From the NCBI GenBank assembly GCA_009760855.2, contig WPIO01000098.1, forward strand, positions 686,501 to 750,500: DNA of 64,000 nt, given 5' to 3'. Below, piece by piece: positions 35,352 to 46,284 of the stretch. Origin of the DNA: Cristatella mucedo (lineage: Eukaryota; Bryozoa; Phylactolaemata; Cristatellidae). The notes under the pieces were generated by a model. That model searched no databases. It had not been told where the DNA came from and saw only the letters and a program-made list of their open reading frames with translations. Made by a program: the position numbers and the translations under genes. Numbering within the stretch: position 1 is the stretch's first letter; each line of letters opens with the position of its first letter.

Positions 35352-35802
35352 CAAGGGATGGTGCGGATCAAATATTCAGTAGAGAGCGGACCCAGAGGAG
35401 CACTCCTCAAAGGTTGCACACGGAACTTAACTGAAAGGGTCTCGACCGAGGCACAATAAATACAAAGCTTGGGTTGCTCGCCACTGCTGCTGTGAGATCC
35501 TGGCCACATGCTGAAGAAAAACGACTTCACTTTAGTACCGAACGCATCATATGTGTGATTTGGCACATCGACATCGTAGTCGTGGTAAGTATGCACATGC
35601 GTTGTTGATGGCAGGCGCGAGCATCTGGTCGATGTGGTCTACGATACTTCTGGGCAGAAGGGTAATGGCATACTGCATCAACAGAGTGAGCACGCAGGCA
35701 GCCAAATGTTTGCACAAATGATGCAACGCGCGAAATCATATACACTAACACAGGTATGGCTGGCACTAGCAACCTCCGCGCTCCCAGCATATGCATCCAA
35801 AA

Positions 35803-35972
35803 ACTTAGCCGATTAAAACTGCGCCTTTTGCATAGCGACAGAAGAGAGCCTTTGAGCAGTTATTCTTGACCGCTGGCAGTGATGATACAGAATCGCCCGC
35901 CGGAATCGAACACTACGACCCGACCGAGGTCGCGCAAGTAAATCAGCTTTACTGTAGTGTGCTGCATCACAG
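35803..35972 (-). mobile_element. SINE2 copy
   Basis: On plus: ACTTAGCCGATTAAAACTGC (3' hairpin), GCGACAGAAGAGAGCCTTTG, GACCGCTGGCAGTGATGATA, CGGAATCGAACACTACGACC (B-box complement), ACTGTAGTGTGCTGCATC (head). Between P and A of unit 5. Confidence 0.82.
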
Positions 35973-36469
35973 CTCATATTCAGCAGCTGTAGACTCTATG
36001 TAGATAGCATACTCTTAGGGCACTTGTAAGCCTGAGGAAAAGGCACTCACACACGCATGCACACATACTCAACAAGCCTGAGCGCACACATACTCATTCA
36101 TATATTTATAAGCACTTGCCAAGCTCCATTGCGATAAAAAGATTAGGACCATATTATTTTGTCACTACTATAAGAATAAGGATCCTTCATAATCAGCTTC
36201 AACTAGAGAGGTGCCGCATTGAACTCTGCTCGTTTTGAGTATTACAAGTACTAATGAGAACTCGAAAACTAAGACCTTCTAACTCAGCGGTTCCCCCAAG
36301 TCAGAGTCATGACCTTTACGTGGGTCGAACGACCTTTACTATTGTTTACTTAAGAACATTGGGAGCATCTAATTCCACATTTTGAACAATATAATTTTAT
36401 TGCTCTTAGTTTGCTACAGCATGATAAACTGTATTCAATTGTCGTGGCTTAAGGAGGTTTTAAAACAGC

Positions 36470-37020
36470 AGTAACTATAGTGGCAGCCAATTAGAGTAAT
36501 AGCTGCTGTTGTATCAGCAGTGACAGTGGCATTGGACAGCAGCAGACCTGTGCAAAAGTGCTGTCACTCCATGGGTGCAAGGATAATGGCACTGGAAAGG
36601 CATCTAATATGGTATTTGGCGACAAAGTGACGCAACCATCTTTGGCATTACAAATGAGAAGCAGCAGTAAGAGCAGTAGGAAGGCAGCTGAGTAGGGCTA
36701 AAGTTTATCACTGAGCTGGTTTGGTCTAGCGGTTACAGCTTGCATCAAGGTCTGAATAAGGTCGGGTTCGAGCCCCGAGGCACATATGTGGAAGAAAACT
36801 GAATAGAGACCAAGTTCTCTTGGGGCGCTATATAAATGAATTATTATTATGCATGTAAAGCAGGAGAGAGGCTAAGCATCAGCCTAGCAGGCTAGTAGCA
36901 GCAGCTCGTACATCAGCAGATGCGGTGTATGTGTTTGTCACAGCAGCAGATGCTGCTGCAGAGCAGATACACTGGTGCCCGCTGCAGTTGCAGAAGCGGC
37001 AGCAGCACTAGGGTCAATCG
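36470..37020 (+). repeat. A block of unit 5, split by SINE1
   Basis: GCAGCAGTGACAGTGGC-type sequence on both sides of the SINE1 copy, with AGCAGCAGATGCTGCTGCAG near 36945. Same orientation as the other A blocks. Confidence 0.6.
36711..36850 (+). mobile_element. SINE1 copy a (tRNA-derived, LINE1-like tail)
   Basis: A-box-like TGGTCTAGCGGTTA at 36722-36735 and B-box GGGTTCGAGCCCCG at 36764-36777 give a tRNA-like head. It continues through GCACATATGTGGAAG to a tail with the stem-loop AGAGACCAAGTTCTCT, then GGGGCGCTATATAAATGA and an ATTATTATTAT end. The stem-loop and ATT tail match the 3' end of LINE1. Known precedent: many SINEs share a 3' tail with the LINE that moves them. Confidence 0.9.
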
Positions 37021-37269
37021 TAGCTGTGGATGCCATCCAGGCAAGAGAAGACCTTTGCTCGGTTGCCTATTAAAGCCAGAAACTATGTGCACAGTAATGT
37101 AATTGGCCATATCTACCTGCAAAATCAGCGTTGCAAACATTTAACTGGATTTGAATTACCAAGAAAACAAGCACGATGGCTGAGAGCTGCGGGAAAGCGT
37201 TCCTGTAAGTGAGGGGAGGCATCCGAAAACCGTGACGGCTACGACGGACTGGACTGGCCGGCCAGGGAG

Positions 37270-37330
37270 ACGAATGAGTCACCTTCGGTAGTGCCCTCTC
37301 TCCAGAGAAGCATTTCAGGGGTCAGACTGT
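37270..37330 (+). repeat. M minisatellite patch of unit 5
   Basis: CACCTTCGGTAGTGCCCTCT, then CAGAGAAGCATTTCAGGGGT and CAGACTGTTTTG: one to two M units followed by the start of N, as at 21840-21875. Confidence 0.5.
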
Positions 37331-37904
37331 TTTGTTGTCGGGAACCAAAAAATAGAGCCCTTTGCTTTGCGCCGGCAGCCAGCCGTTGGCGCTGTAGCCG
37401 CGGCCAAGCCTCAGCCGGGTGCACGCAATGCAAGTTGCACGCTTGTCAGACGCAGCTGGCCTCTCGTTGAGGGAGGCAAATCGTCCTGTTTGGCTCCGGT
37501 GCGGCAGCTTAAGCCACGCTGGCCTGCGTTGCATTGCTGGAAATGCTTGACTCCGCAGTCGGTTTGGTAGGGAGATGCACAGAACTCCTGTCGAAATGTA
37601 ACATGCCACGGCCGTCGACAGTTGAACCATTATCATTAAAACTAGGCCAGCGGATATATGACTCAGAGATGGCATTGCCGAGTTTCCAGTAACAGTAAGT
37701 GATAATGCAGTGCCAGAGAGAGCTTCCATGGCTTGCACTTGAAGATGAGGGCAGATCAACCCACCATGCAGGCAAGCAAGTCCTTGAGCTGCGCCCATGC
37801 TACTCACTATCTCAACTGCCTTCACGCCTGCTGGCTTCCCACTTTCTTTGCTGCGTGAGACGAAGTCTGGTAACTATCGAATGTATACTGAAAGCCTCTT
37901 GGCC

Positions 37905-37985
37905 AGTCACTAACAATAGTCAGCACCCTCCTTGCATAACACCAATATAGTCTTATGGCTCTATGAGGTTTACGGAGAGATGATA
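37905..37985 (+). mobile_element. LINE2-type 3' end fragment
   Basis: AACACCAATATAGTCTTATG, GAGGTTTACGGAGAGATG and a tail ACTACATTGCAATTACAT parallel the LINE2 3' end at 41790-41880 (CATAGTCTTTATGACTTTG, GAGTTACAGACGGAG, ACATT repeats). Confidence 0.55.
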
Positions 37986-38333
37986 CTACATTGCAATTAC
38001 ATGGTTTCTTAAAGGCATGCAAATCAGACGGTAGTCGCCTGTCCATTCAACTGCTGCCGCAGCTTCGTTGCTACCTCTACCTCCGGTGGGTATGCTGTGC
38101 AATATCTTGTTCAAGCCTGCAATAGCTAAGAAGCATGCTGCCCACAAACGGAGGCTAAGATTCCTGGTATCTAGAATTGTCACTTGACGAGGCTCAGGGC
38201 AACGAAGAGCATGGTGCCAATTTAAAGTAGGCGTCAGCGGCACCGCTTATTGTCATTTTGCAACGAAATGCCTGCAGCGCGCATTAACGATCTACTGCAT
38301 CGGTGCCTTGCAACCAAGAGTGGCTGAGGATAT

Positions 38334-38360
38334 GCAGCAGCAGCAGCAGCAGCAGCAGCA
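38334..38360. repeat. (CAG)n microsatellite
   Basis: Nine uninterrupted GCA/CAG triplets, followed by AGCAACAGCAGCACATGCAG. Unlike the A blocks it is nearly pure, so it is young or recently expanded. Confidence 0.95.
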
Positions 38361-38399
38361 AGCAACAGCAGCACATGCAGCAGTAGCGCGGTATCCCGG

Positions 38400-41300
38400 C
38401 TACTCCGGCGATGGTGAATGGTGGCGGCTGGTATTCGCCGAGTCAGCCGAGGATCATAAGTCGAATCTTGAATGATCTAGTTAATGGCTCCTTTGTGCTC
38501 GCTCGCAGCTTAGCTTTGCCGGGTTTCCAGCGCATATCTCATGCCAAATGGCACATAGCGCTGCATCAAGCCGCCCGGTTGACTTTCTGTAGACAACTGG
38601 TGCCTTCCCGCTTGTCGTCTAACTCCGTGTGCCAGCAGTCACTGACCCGCGACGAAAGAATCACGACAGCCAGTCAATGGCACTCGTGAGTGAGTTTTCC
38701 AAGAGCGGCCACTATCTGGCCATAAAAAATAGCAGACAGATTCAGAAGCGTGTATGTGTCATACTGCTGCTTTCCACTTTAGAAATGCTGGCGAAGGCTG
38801 TCAGCGCAGACGGGGTGAAATACTGCCCAGATGCTGCACCCTATTCGTCTCCCATCACTACAGTTGAGCATGGAGGTAGTTTTGGAATGATTGTTGATAT
38901 TTCTGCCGGTGTATATGATCAGTGTGCACAATGATATTGTAAGTCGTCCGGAAGTAGTGAGCTGGATGTCATGTGACCTTAAGAACTTAACATTCATAGC
39001 CATACTTAAAACAGTACATAGAATTGCAATAGTTAATATTTGGTATGTTTTGTCAGCAGCGTCGGCCGAGTCACATGCATATCAGAAACTGTTAGTTACA
39101 GACACAGCAGGACATAGCCGCATGGCCGGCTGTGACCACTTTTGCTTGTACAGCTCACGGCATAAAAATGATATCCACTCAAGCGATACGTCATCCGTGA
39201 GTTGGGGAGACAGCCGCAGTTTCCCAGTCGCCCACGATATGCTATTATTATTGTAACACCTAAGGTGCAAGTGTCGGCTAGCCCCTTTTGAAACCATTTG
39301 ATTCACTGCTTTCTGCTCCTAGGCTGCCAATACTGCACCACCAGCCTCTCTATATCTCCTCGTTCTCTTTCTCCCACTCTCCTCGTAATCCCGCAGTTAC
39401 TTCCTGCCAGCCTAGCTTTTAAGAATCTGAAGCCGCACGAGCAATGGCAATACTGTGCCTCTAATGCTACGTCAGGGTGTGGAGTGTATAGCAGTATGTG
39501 AGGAATTAATCGCCACAACAATTATATTATAAATTTTTCGATACAGTATGCAAAATCGCGCAGTGGTTGGCTGTAATTGAAGGGACTCGGGATTTACACC
39601 ATTCATAATAATCAGCCCTTTTATCTCGAGCTCCGTGTTCCCAAGAACCTATGTTGTCTTGACGACAGTGGTTAATCGAGGTAATCCTTACTTCTAATCT
39701 GATTCGTAAGTTCATTTGAACCAGCATTTAGCATACAGGAAAGACTCTGGATTCGTTGCAATGAGCCAAAGCTATACTGAATGTGCTGTTTGTGAGACTC
39801 TCCTGCGTACTGACAATTTAAGCCAACTATAACACGCGCTGGGTTCCTATGTCAGGTGTGTAAGGATGGTTAGCCATTGACATAGAAGAGCCACCGCCAG
39901 CTGTGCAGTGATGGTGTGTGCAGCCTGTCGCGCACGTGGATCCAGATCGGGCGTAAAACATTCTCCAGTCACAGGAAAATTTGGCAGCGCTCTGTTTGTG
40001 GGAAAGCGATTTTTCTGTTTATGAGGTTCTCGCACCTTGAGCTGCAAGCTCCAGTCATAATCTCTCCGATCGGTGCCTTCTAGTGATTTTCTAGGACTAA
40101 ACAGCGCCGCAGATTTTTGTGTGTGGTAGATGAAAGCTGTGTACCTACAGCGAGTACTGCTCGCACTGCTTACATCGTAACAACTCTTTAAAATACGTCA
40201 TGCATGGACCCCATATCATATTAATTTGCCACGAACCACGAGAAGACGTGTTTAGAAATAAAGATGACTTCTTCTAATCTGATTGACCCTCCACCGTATT
40301 TCATGCAAACATAGGAAGGCTGCAGATAAGGCACGACTAACCGAAGCCTTGACCAGAAGCATTGCTCTTGCGAAATTACACTAAACTCTCCTTACAATCG
40401 CCATAACAGTGGGGGGGAACTTTCTCAGATATTATCTAACTGTACCTTTATTGCAAAGTGATCTTGCTTTCTAGGCAGAACAATTGTCTATGAAAATGAG
40501 GAGCGAAACCTTTGCCAACTTGTGGAGTTTTGCTGGAGCAAACATCCTAAAATGCAAATAAATAAAAGACTGTTATGTATCGGCCCTTGTGCATTCCGAT
40601 TATAATTTTAATGATTCTTCATTGCTTCATAAATAACGGCAAATTGACCAGTGTAAGTCGCCTGAGCATTCTTTCTCAAACCCGACTGCTGATTATGAGT
40701 ACTACATGTTTCAATGGAACTTGCAATCTGCACTTGAAAGCCAAGGGTGATGGCCTTAAAAGCAGTCTGTGAGCATGTACTATTAAACCAAGCTGAAACC
40801 TGACCTAAGAGCAATCCTTGTATGCTAGCGGGACGTAGGTGAACAACGTCAATCGCCAATCGCACCACTGGAGCCGGCCGTGTTTGATTAGGTGAAGAGT
40901 CTCTCGTGGCAGCCTTCCAAAGCTGAGAAGTAAATTAACTAGCTAAGTTTCACTCAGACCAAGCGCAGATTTTTTTTTCTTTTAGATCCTGTCAATGCAA
41001 ATCGACTGACTACCCCTCTTGTGTTCAGCCCCTATTGCCTTTAACGGAATTATTGCCTTACACGAGAATGCTGACAGCTTACGGCCATTCGTCTCATTTT
41101 CATGGAGTCCTAATAGTCACGATAGCTATCATTAGCCACCGGCAAGTTGTGACACATTGACGACTAGTAGTACGACCGCGAATCGATAGTCTGGCACATA
41201 GCTATTTATATAGAGATTAAATTATCGTATTTTCATAAGACAGATCGCTTAATATAGAGTAGTGCGACACACGCAAGCTTTGCCGACCAGTCAAAGATAA

Positions 41301-41515
41301 AGTAAAGGATTCTGATTGTGCAGGATAGGAGCGTTCAGAGATGGAGCAGGTATGACTAATGGCACCATCCAGCATGCCACATCAAATGAGCACTTTCAGG
41401 GAAGCAGGACAACAAAACCAGAGGAGTCACAACTAAAGATGCCACATAAAGCTGACAGGTCTTGTATGCTCACCACATTTGGGTGCATACGTGTCGTGCG
41501 CCGCAATATGTGTCG
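38400..41515. other. Unassigned stretch, no gene seen
   Basis: About 3 kb of non-repetitive-looking DNA. The 101-codon (38629-38934) and 121-codon (38891-39256) plus-strand frames overlap and contain no domain I recognise. 39500-41300 is AT-richer. Confidence 0.4.
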
Positions 41516-41519
41516 CTAG

Positions 41520-41585
41520 TGATTATGTGTGTGGTGTGTGTGTGTGTGTGCAGGCGTGTGTGCACGTGTGTGTGCACGTGTTCGG
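41520..41585. repeat. TG/GTGTGC-rich tract
   Basis: Alternating GTGTGTGTGTGTGCA and GCACGTGTGTGTGCACGTG, that is, purine-pyrimidine alternation. Confidence 0.9.
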
Positions 41586-41597
41586 TGTGAGATATGA

Positions 41598-41705
41598 TGG
41601 CACGCTATGTAAGGTGACTGTCTTTATGACCTCGGTCCCGAGGTCCTGGTTCGTGCATGCTGTAGTGATAGCCCGTAAAAGCTCATCCGTCTGCTATCAG
41701 TCTTC
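41598..41705 (+). mobile_element. SINE2 copy with internal deletion
   Basis: GGCACGCTATGTAAGGTGAC head, GACCTCGGTCCCGAGGTCCT, GGTTCGTGC at the B-box, then directly TGTAGTGATAGCCCGTAAAA and GCTCATCCGTCTGC. About 35 bp of the body between B-box and GTGATAGCC are missing. Confidence 0.7.
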
Positions 41706-41724
41706 ATTTATTTGCATAGGAGGT

Positions 41725-41885
41725 TTGTCCAGCAAAACTCCCCAAGTTGGCAAAGGTTTGCTCCTCATTTTCGATACCAAACTCTCCTAAGTAGCACACA
41801 CATAGTCTTTATGACTTTGTGGAGTTACAGACGGAGATACATTACATTAAATTACATTGCATTATATTATATTTTTGCATTACAT
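41725..41885 (+). mobile_element. LINE2-type 3' end fragment with (ACATT)n tail
   Basis: CACACACATAGTCTTTATGA, CTTTGTGGAGTTACAGACGG, then ATACATTACATTAAATTACATT. The reverse complement of the same terminus is at 53944-53990 in the long LINE2 copy. Confidence 0.8.
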
Positions 41886-41952
41886 GGTGGTATTATATGT
41901 GTGCTTGTACACTCGTATATGCACATATGTGTGTGGCTTTTATGTGCGTATC

Positions 41953-43105
41953 TATAATATTAATAATAATAATAATTCACTTTATAAAGCGCCCTTAGAG
42001 AACTTAATCTCTCTCTAGATGCTTTAAATTTGCTGCAAAGTGAAATGCAATTGAATGGTAAGTAAAATCATGCTTGAAAAACAAGCAAAATGAATAATAT
42101 GGTTAGGGGTGACATGCACAGGGTCAGCATGCGAATGTGGTTGGTGGGAGCATGCACAGTGTCAGCACGCATAAGCACATCAAGGACGAATCACAGGGAC
42201 CCATGCACAATGTCAGCACGCATAAGCACACCAAGGACGAATCACAGGGACCCGCTAAATGCTGTCCTAAATAGGTGTGTTTTTAGGTTCCTTTTAAATG
42301 TGGTCAGGTCGGGGGATGTTTTGACGCAGGTCGGGAGGGAGTTCTAGGCTTTGGTAGCATACGAACTAAATGCACGGTCTCTGAAGAATTTGAGGCTGAA
42401 TGAAGAGACCTAAAAGTGAGCGACAAAACCTTGAAGTCAATCCGTTGCTTGACTGATAGCCAGTGCAGGTCGGCGAGAAGTGGAGTAATGTGGCAACTGC
42501 GACGCCACGACAGACAAGCCTAGCTGCGGAGTTTTGCACCAGCTGCAATCGCCTGTTCGCACATGCTGGTAGGCCAGTAAGCAGTGAGTTGCAGAAGTCA
42601 AGACGAGATGTCACGAATGCGTGGACCAACTTGAACGTGGTATCCTTATCTAAACAAGCCCAAATTTTAGCAATTTTATGAAGCTCAAAATAGGCAGATT
42701 TGACTGTGGAGCTGATATGGTCGTCTAACGAAAGGTCGCTTTCGAATATGACACCTAGATCTTGAGCTGATTCAGCCGGATATATGCTGGCAGAGCCGTG
42801 AAAGCCTAGATTGTGCTTGGCAATCACATCAGCAAGAGGGAGAGTATAAAACGTGAAAAGAACCAGACCTAGCACTGAGCCCTAAGGTACTCCATATTTC
42901 AGAGGTACATCAGATGATCTTTGTCCATTCACGTCAATACTCTGGAGTTTTCCACTGAGATAGGACCTGAACCAATGTAGAGCAGTGCCAGTGATGCCCA
43001 GGCGAGATGAGAGGCGCTCTAGAAGAACTTTGTGATCAATGGTGTCAAAAGCTGCCGAAAGATCAAGCATAACAAGCAAAGACAGTCTACCCATGTCTGC
43101 ATTCC
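41953..43105 (-). mobile_element. LINE1-type non-LTR retrotransposon, 5'-truncated and dead (RT fragment + 3' UTR)
   Basis: Minus strand: RT begins in LSLLVMLDLSAAFDTIDHKV (43090-43030), then LHWFRSYLSGKLQSI and PLKYGVP. The next codon, normally Gln of the PQGS motif, is TAG at 42882-42884. The frame reopens with GSVLGLVLFTFYTL but jumps from NLGFH to an AESAQDLGVIF segment, so the region with catalytic YADD is deleted. RLDFCNSLLTGLP and LQLVQNSAARLV follow, then a frameshift, a 3' UTR with a 51-bp duplication, the stem-loop AGAGATTAAGTTCTCT and an ATT tail at 41955-41976. L2/CR1-clade by motif. Confidence 0.93.
42151..42252. repeat. 51-bp tandem duplication in LINE1 3' UTR
   Basis: Two copies (42151-42201 and 42202-42252) of a segment starting CATGCACA and ending CACAGGGACC, differing at a few positions. 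The homologous 3' UTRs at 44560-44640 and 50265-50325 have a single copy. Confidence 0.85.
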
Positions 43106-43159
43106 TATGAGTGAATACATGTGCCGGTGCGTAAGGGGACATTTATTTGTGCATGAAAA

Positions 43160-43330
43160 TTTGGGTGAGTATACGTGAACGTCCCTTTTTGTATGCATGC
43201 ATGAGAAGGTGGACCATCGTACAGGCATGGAAGTGTGCATATGTTCTTATATGTGTGTTCGCGTGTGTGCTCTCACTGAGTGTGCATGTGTGCAGGCATC
43301 TCTGTGCACGTGCACGTTTGTGTGTGAATT
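43160..43330. repeat. TG-rich tract
   Basis: Interrupted GTGTGC/CATGTG sequence; the Cys/Val-rich frames over it are low complexity. Confidence 0.7.
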
Positions 43331-43334
43331 TGAA

Positions 43335-44170
43335 GGTATGGTTTCTTGCTATTCAATCTGGGAAGCCTGCCTGTCCATTGGCTTTCTTAACTAATTTCGA
43401 GTTTCTACTTCACTTTAAAGTTATACCAACACAGCCTACATCTCAGAACCTGCTGAGGTCACACAACACCCGGACTTGCCTCTATTTAAAGCAACCAAAC
43501 ATATCGAGCTATTTGATAGAGCGTTTTTAAGGCCTTTGCAAGTCGTTCTTAGCTAAGCAAGTCTTTGTCATTTTTTACTAGTGTTATTTTTTACTATTTT
43601 TTACTTTGGGCACTGCCCAATGTAACCACTAAGCAATTGATATAATGACATTATAGGGTTTTTTGACAAACGTCCAACTACTACTATTAGCCCATCATTT
43701 AAGTTCCCCAAGAACTTTCCAGGTATACATATATTGAAAAACATCGAGCATAATGTCTTTTTAACAAGTCTGCGACGACTCTGTACTGCTTGTACAGATG
43801 TAAAGGCCAACATTTGCACTATACTGGAGTCGGAGGCTCTCATTTTCTTACCACCCTTACCAAGACTCTTATCTTCTAAGCAGTTCTGACAACGCAAAGT
43901 GTGCATTAAAGAGGGCAGAAAAAAGGCTTGCAATCTCAAGCAGCAGACAATTTTCATTGAAAGTTACAAGATTAAATTTTAATGAATCCCTATAAAATCA
44001 GTAAAATTAACAAGTATGACAAGAATCAGTAGGAATCAGAAATCACAGCACTTAAAAGCTAATTTTAAGCGAATGCAACTAAAATTGTGTTCATTTATTG
44101 GAATAAAATGACAAACTAATGGCTTAAATCAAAACGAGATTTGGGATTGAATAGTCTAACCATTTTTAAC
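43335..44170. other. Unassigned AT-rich stretch
   Basis: No gene or repeat recognised. A 118-codon minus-strand frame at 43601-43957 has no familiar motif. Confidence 0.4.
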
Positions 44171-44174
44171 TGTT

Positions 44175-44815
44175 TAATAACCCCAACGGACAGTAACCTC
44201 CACAGCTAGGCTTGTCGGTCGTGTGCATTGCACTTGCCACATCACCCTACTTCTAACCGACATGCACTGGCTACCATTCAAGCAACGGATTGACTTCAAG
44301 GTTTTGTGGCTTACTTTTAGGTCACTTCATTCTTTGGCTCAAGCCTATCTCTAAAATCTACTCCCCACCAGGCATCGTACCACCATCTTTTCGGAATCCA
44401 ACAGTCTACCAATACCTCATACAAACCTCAAATCCTTTGGAGCAGTGTATTTAGTTCGTATGCTCCTAAAGTCTGGAACTCACTCCCGACGTGCGTTAGA
44501 AAATTCCCTGACTTGACCACTTTAAAAAGAACTGAAACACACCTATTTAGGACAGCATTTAGTGGGTCCCTGTGATTCGTCCTTGATGTGCTTTTGCGTG
44601 CTGACACTGTGCATGCTGCCACTAACCACATTTGCATGCTGACCCTGAGCATGTCACCCTTAACCGTGGTATTCTTGTTCTTTATCAAGCATGATATTTC
44701 TCACCATTCAATTGCATTTCCCTTTGCAGCAAATTTAAAACACCTAGAAAGAGATTGAGTTCTCTGACGGCGCTTTATCAAGTGCAATATTATTATTATT
44801 TTTATTCTTATTATA
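44175..44815 (+). mobile_element. LINE1-type 3' fragment (C-terminus + 3' UTR)
   Basis: Plus strand codes a decayed version of the post-RT end: TARLVG-like start, LTDMHWLPFKQRIDFKVLWL, then a stop, LKSFGAVYLVR and related segments. The 3' UTR carries CTTGATGTGCTTTTGCGTGC, GCAGCAAATTTAAAACACC, the stem-loop AGAGATTGAGTTCTCT, GGCGCTTTATCAAGTGC and an ATTATTATT tail. Same family as 41953-43105, opposite orientation. Confidence 0.9.
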
Positions 44816-44819
44816 GTAG

Positions 44820-46280
44820 CAATTACCTATAGATTGATCTAGGCACCACCGTGTTTTGGTCTCTATTCAAATTTTGGCAGTTCGGATAAGGCCCGTCTAA
44901 CAATATGCTTTAATCTTTTAATTTCTTCTTACTTTTTAATAATTTTTTACTTAAAACCATATGTTAACTTAGGTCAGATTGGTACATGATCATTTGCATG
45001 CAGAGAGAGACAAGTTCATCATGATAACTTAAAATCATGCAAATAAAAATTATAAGTATCAGTTAAATTTTCAGTGTGCAACACCGCAATGGGTACACTG
45101 GAATATATATTTCTTTACTTGTAGAAGAGCATTAATGGCTATCACAAGACTTTGCACTAAGTAATACAGAATTTCCCCATTGGGAAAACAAATCTCGACT
45201 CCATCTGAAATGTGAGCACAGAGCTGCACTTTGAGATAGTCCTATAGAAATGCGAAACAACTGAAAACCAATTATGATTTTAAGATTTGAACGTACACAT
45301 TTGTTATCAGAAGCTGTAGAGTCAACCAAACCTGGCTAAGTATGCAGATTTTGAAGTTGCACTAAGAAATCCACATAAAAGTGTGCATGCAACGAGTTGT
45401 GTTCACCGCTTGACTTAATTCATTCTTATCATTCTTTCAATAGATTTAATTTGTGTACCTGTCTCCTTTAGTAACTGTCTCTGAGTAGCCTGAAGTGACA
45501 CTTAGTGTTGGATCACGTTAAAGGTGCTTAAAATAGTTCAGCTTAGGAATATTGAAGCACAACTATTCATTTGTATCCACAGGCTCGGGAGAAATCAATC
45601 AGGTCTTGGCCGACTTTGTATTTCAGGCACTATGAAATCAACAAGTTACGAAGGACTTCTCGTCACCTGCATGGGCAGATTTAGTAGCTTCACTGATTGA
45701 CATGAGCCTTCCCACTGACATTATTAATTTATATTTACACAAATATAAAGTGCCACGAAAGATTTCAAGTTCTCCCAGGGAACATCCGTGGATTCTATGT
45801 CTAGACGCTGACCTTCTTGGACAAGCAGTCCAGATCTTCCATTTAGGTTAACCATCTACAATGAAATGAGCGACAACCTGTTCCTGCTAACCGGCAGCAG
45901 AGCCTTAGGTCACACTGGTAAAGGTAGTCTATGCTCTAAAACTTATAGACTATTGGCAACCAAAGCTTTGTCTTTACAAAGGCAAGAAAGTGAGACTCGC
46001 TTTTACATTTCCCACACGTCTACTCACTGGTGCTGATTGTGGCACATGCTGTCTAGCCGTGCAGAGCTGCTGCATCCATGCAGCTCACTTCCTCGGCCAC
46101 CCTCTAAGCTCAGCTGTGTATCTTCCTTTTTTTGCGTCTAGAAATAAAGCTAGTTGGCCACAGTATGCATACCGAATGTCGCTTAGTTCAGGCTTTGAGT
46201 ACACCACAAAAACCTTCCTACTTCACACCGACTTATTCTTTGAAGGAATTGCAAGTTTTTGGCAGAGGAACATTACAATC
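44820..46280. other. Unassigned AT-rich stretch
   Basis: Nothing identifiable except a LINE1-like terminus remnant at 45738-45782 (AAAGTGCCACGAAAGATTTC then AAGTTCTCCCAGGG) without an ATT tail after it. Confidence 0.4.
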
Positions 46281-46284
46281 ATTC

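Larger units (their letters stand above)
34255..37900 (+). repeat. Composite repeat, unit 5 (P, A, spacer, M, N, Q)
   Basis: P 34255-34900 (CTGCTCGCCCATGGCCGTAT, TTAGGTCTCGGATGCCGTTCT, GATCAATTATAAGCG, CTAGCACTTAATGCA). A 36470-37020. Spacer 37180-37270. M 37270-37330. N 37330-37550. Q 37680-37900 (CCCACCATGCAGGCAAGCAAG minus its first base matches 13050). S, T and U are absent. A SINE2 (35803-35972) and a SINE1 (36711-36850) are inserted in it. Confidence 0.6.

Noticed and set aside
36722-36777. A functional tRNA gene at the SINE1 head
   Set aside because: A- and B-boxes are present but the acceptor stem does not pair and the sequence runs straight into a LINE-like tail; a second copy exists at 48568.
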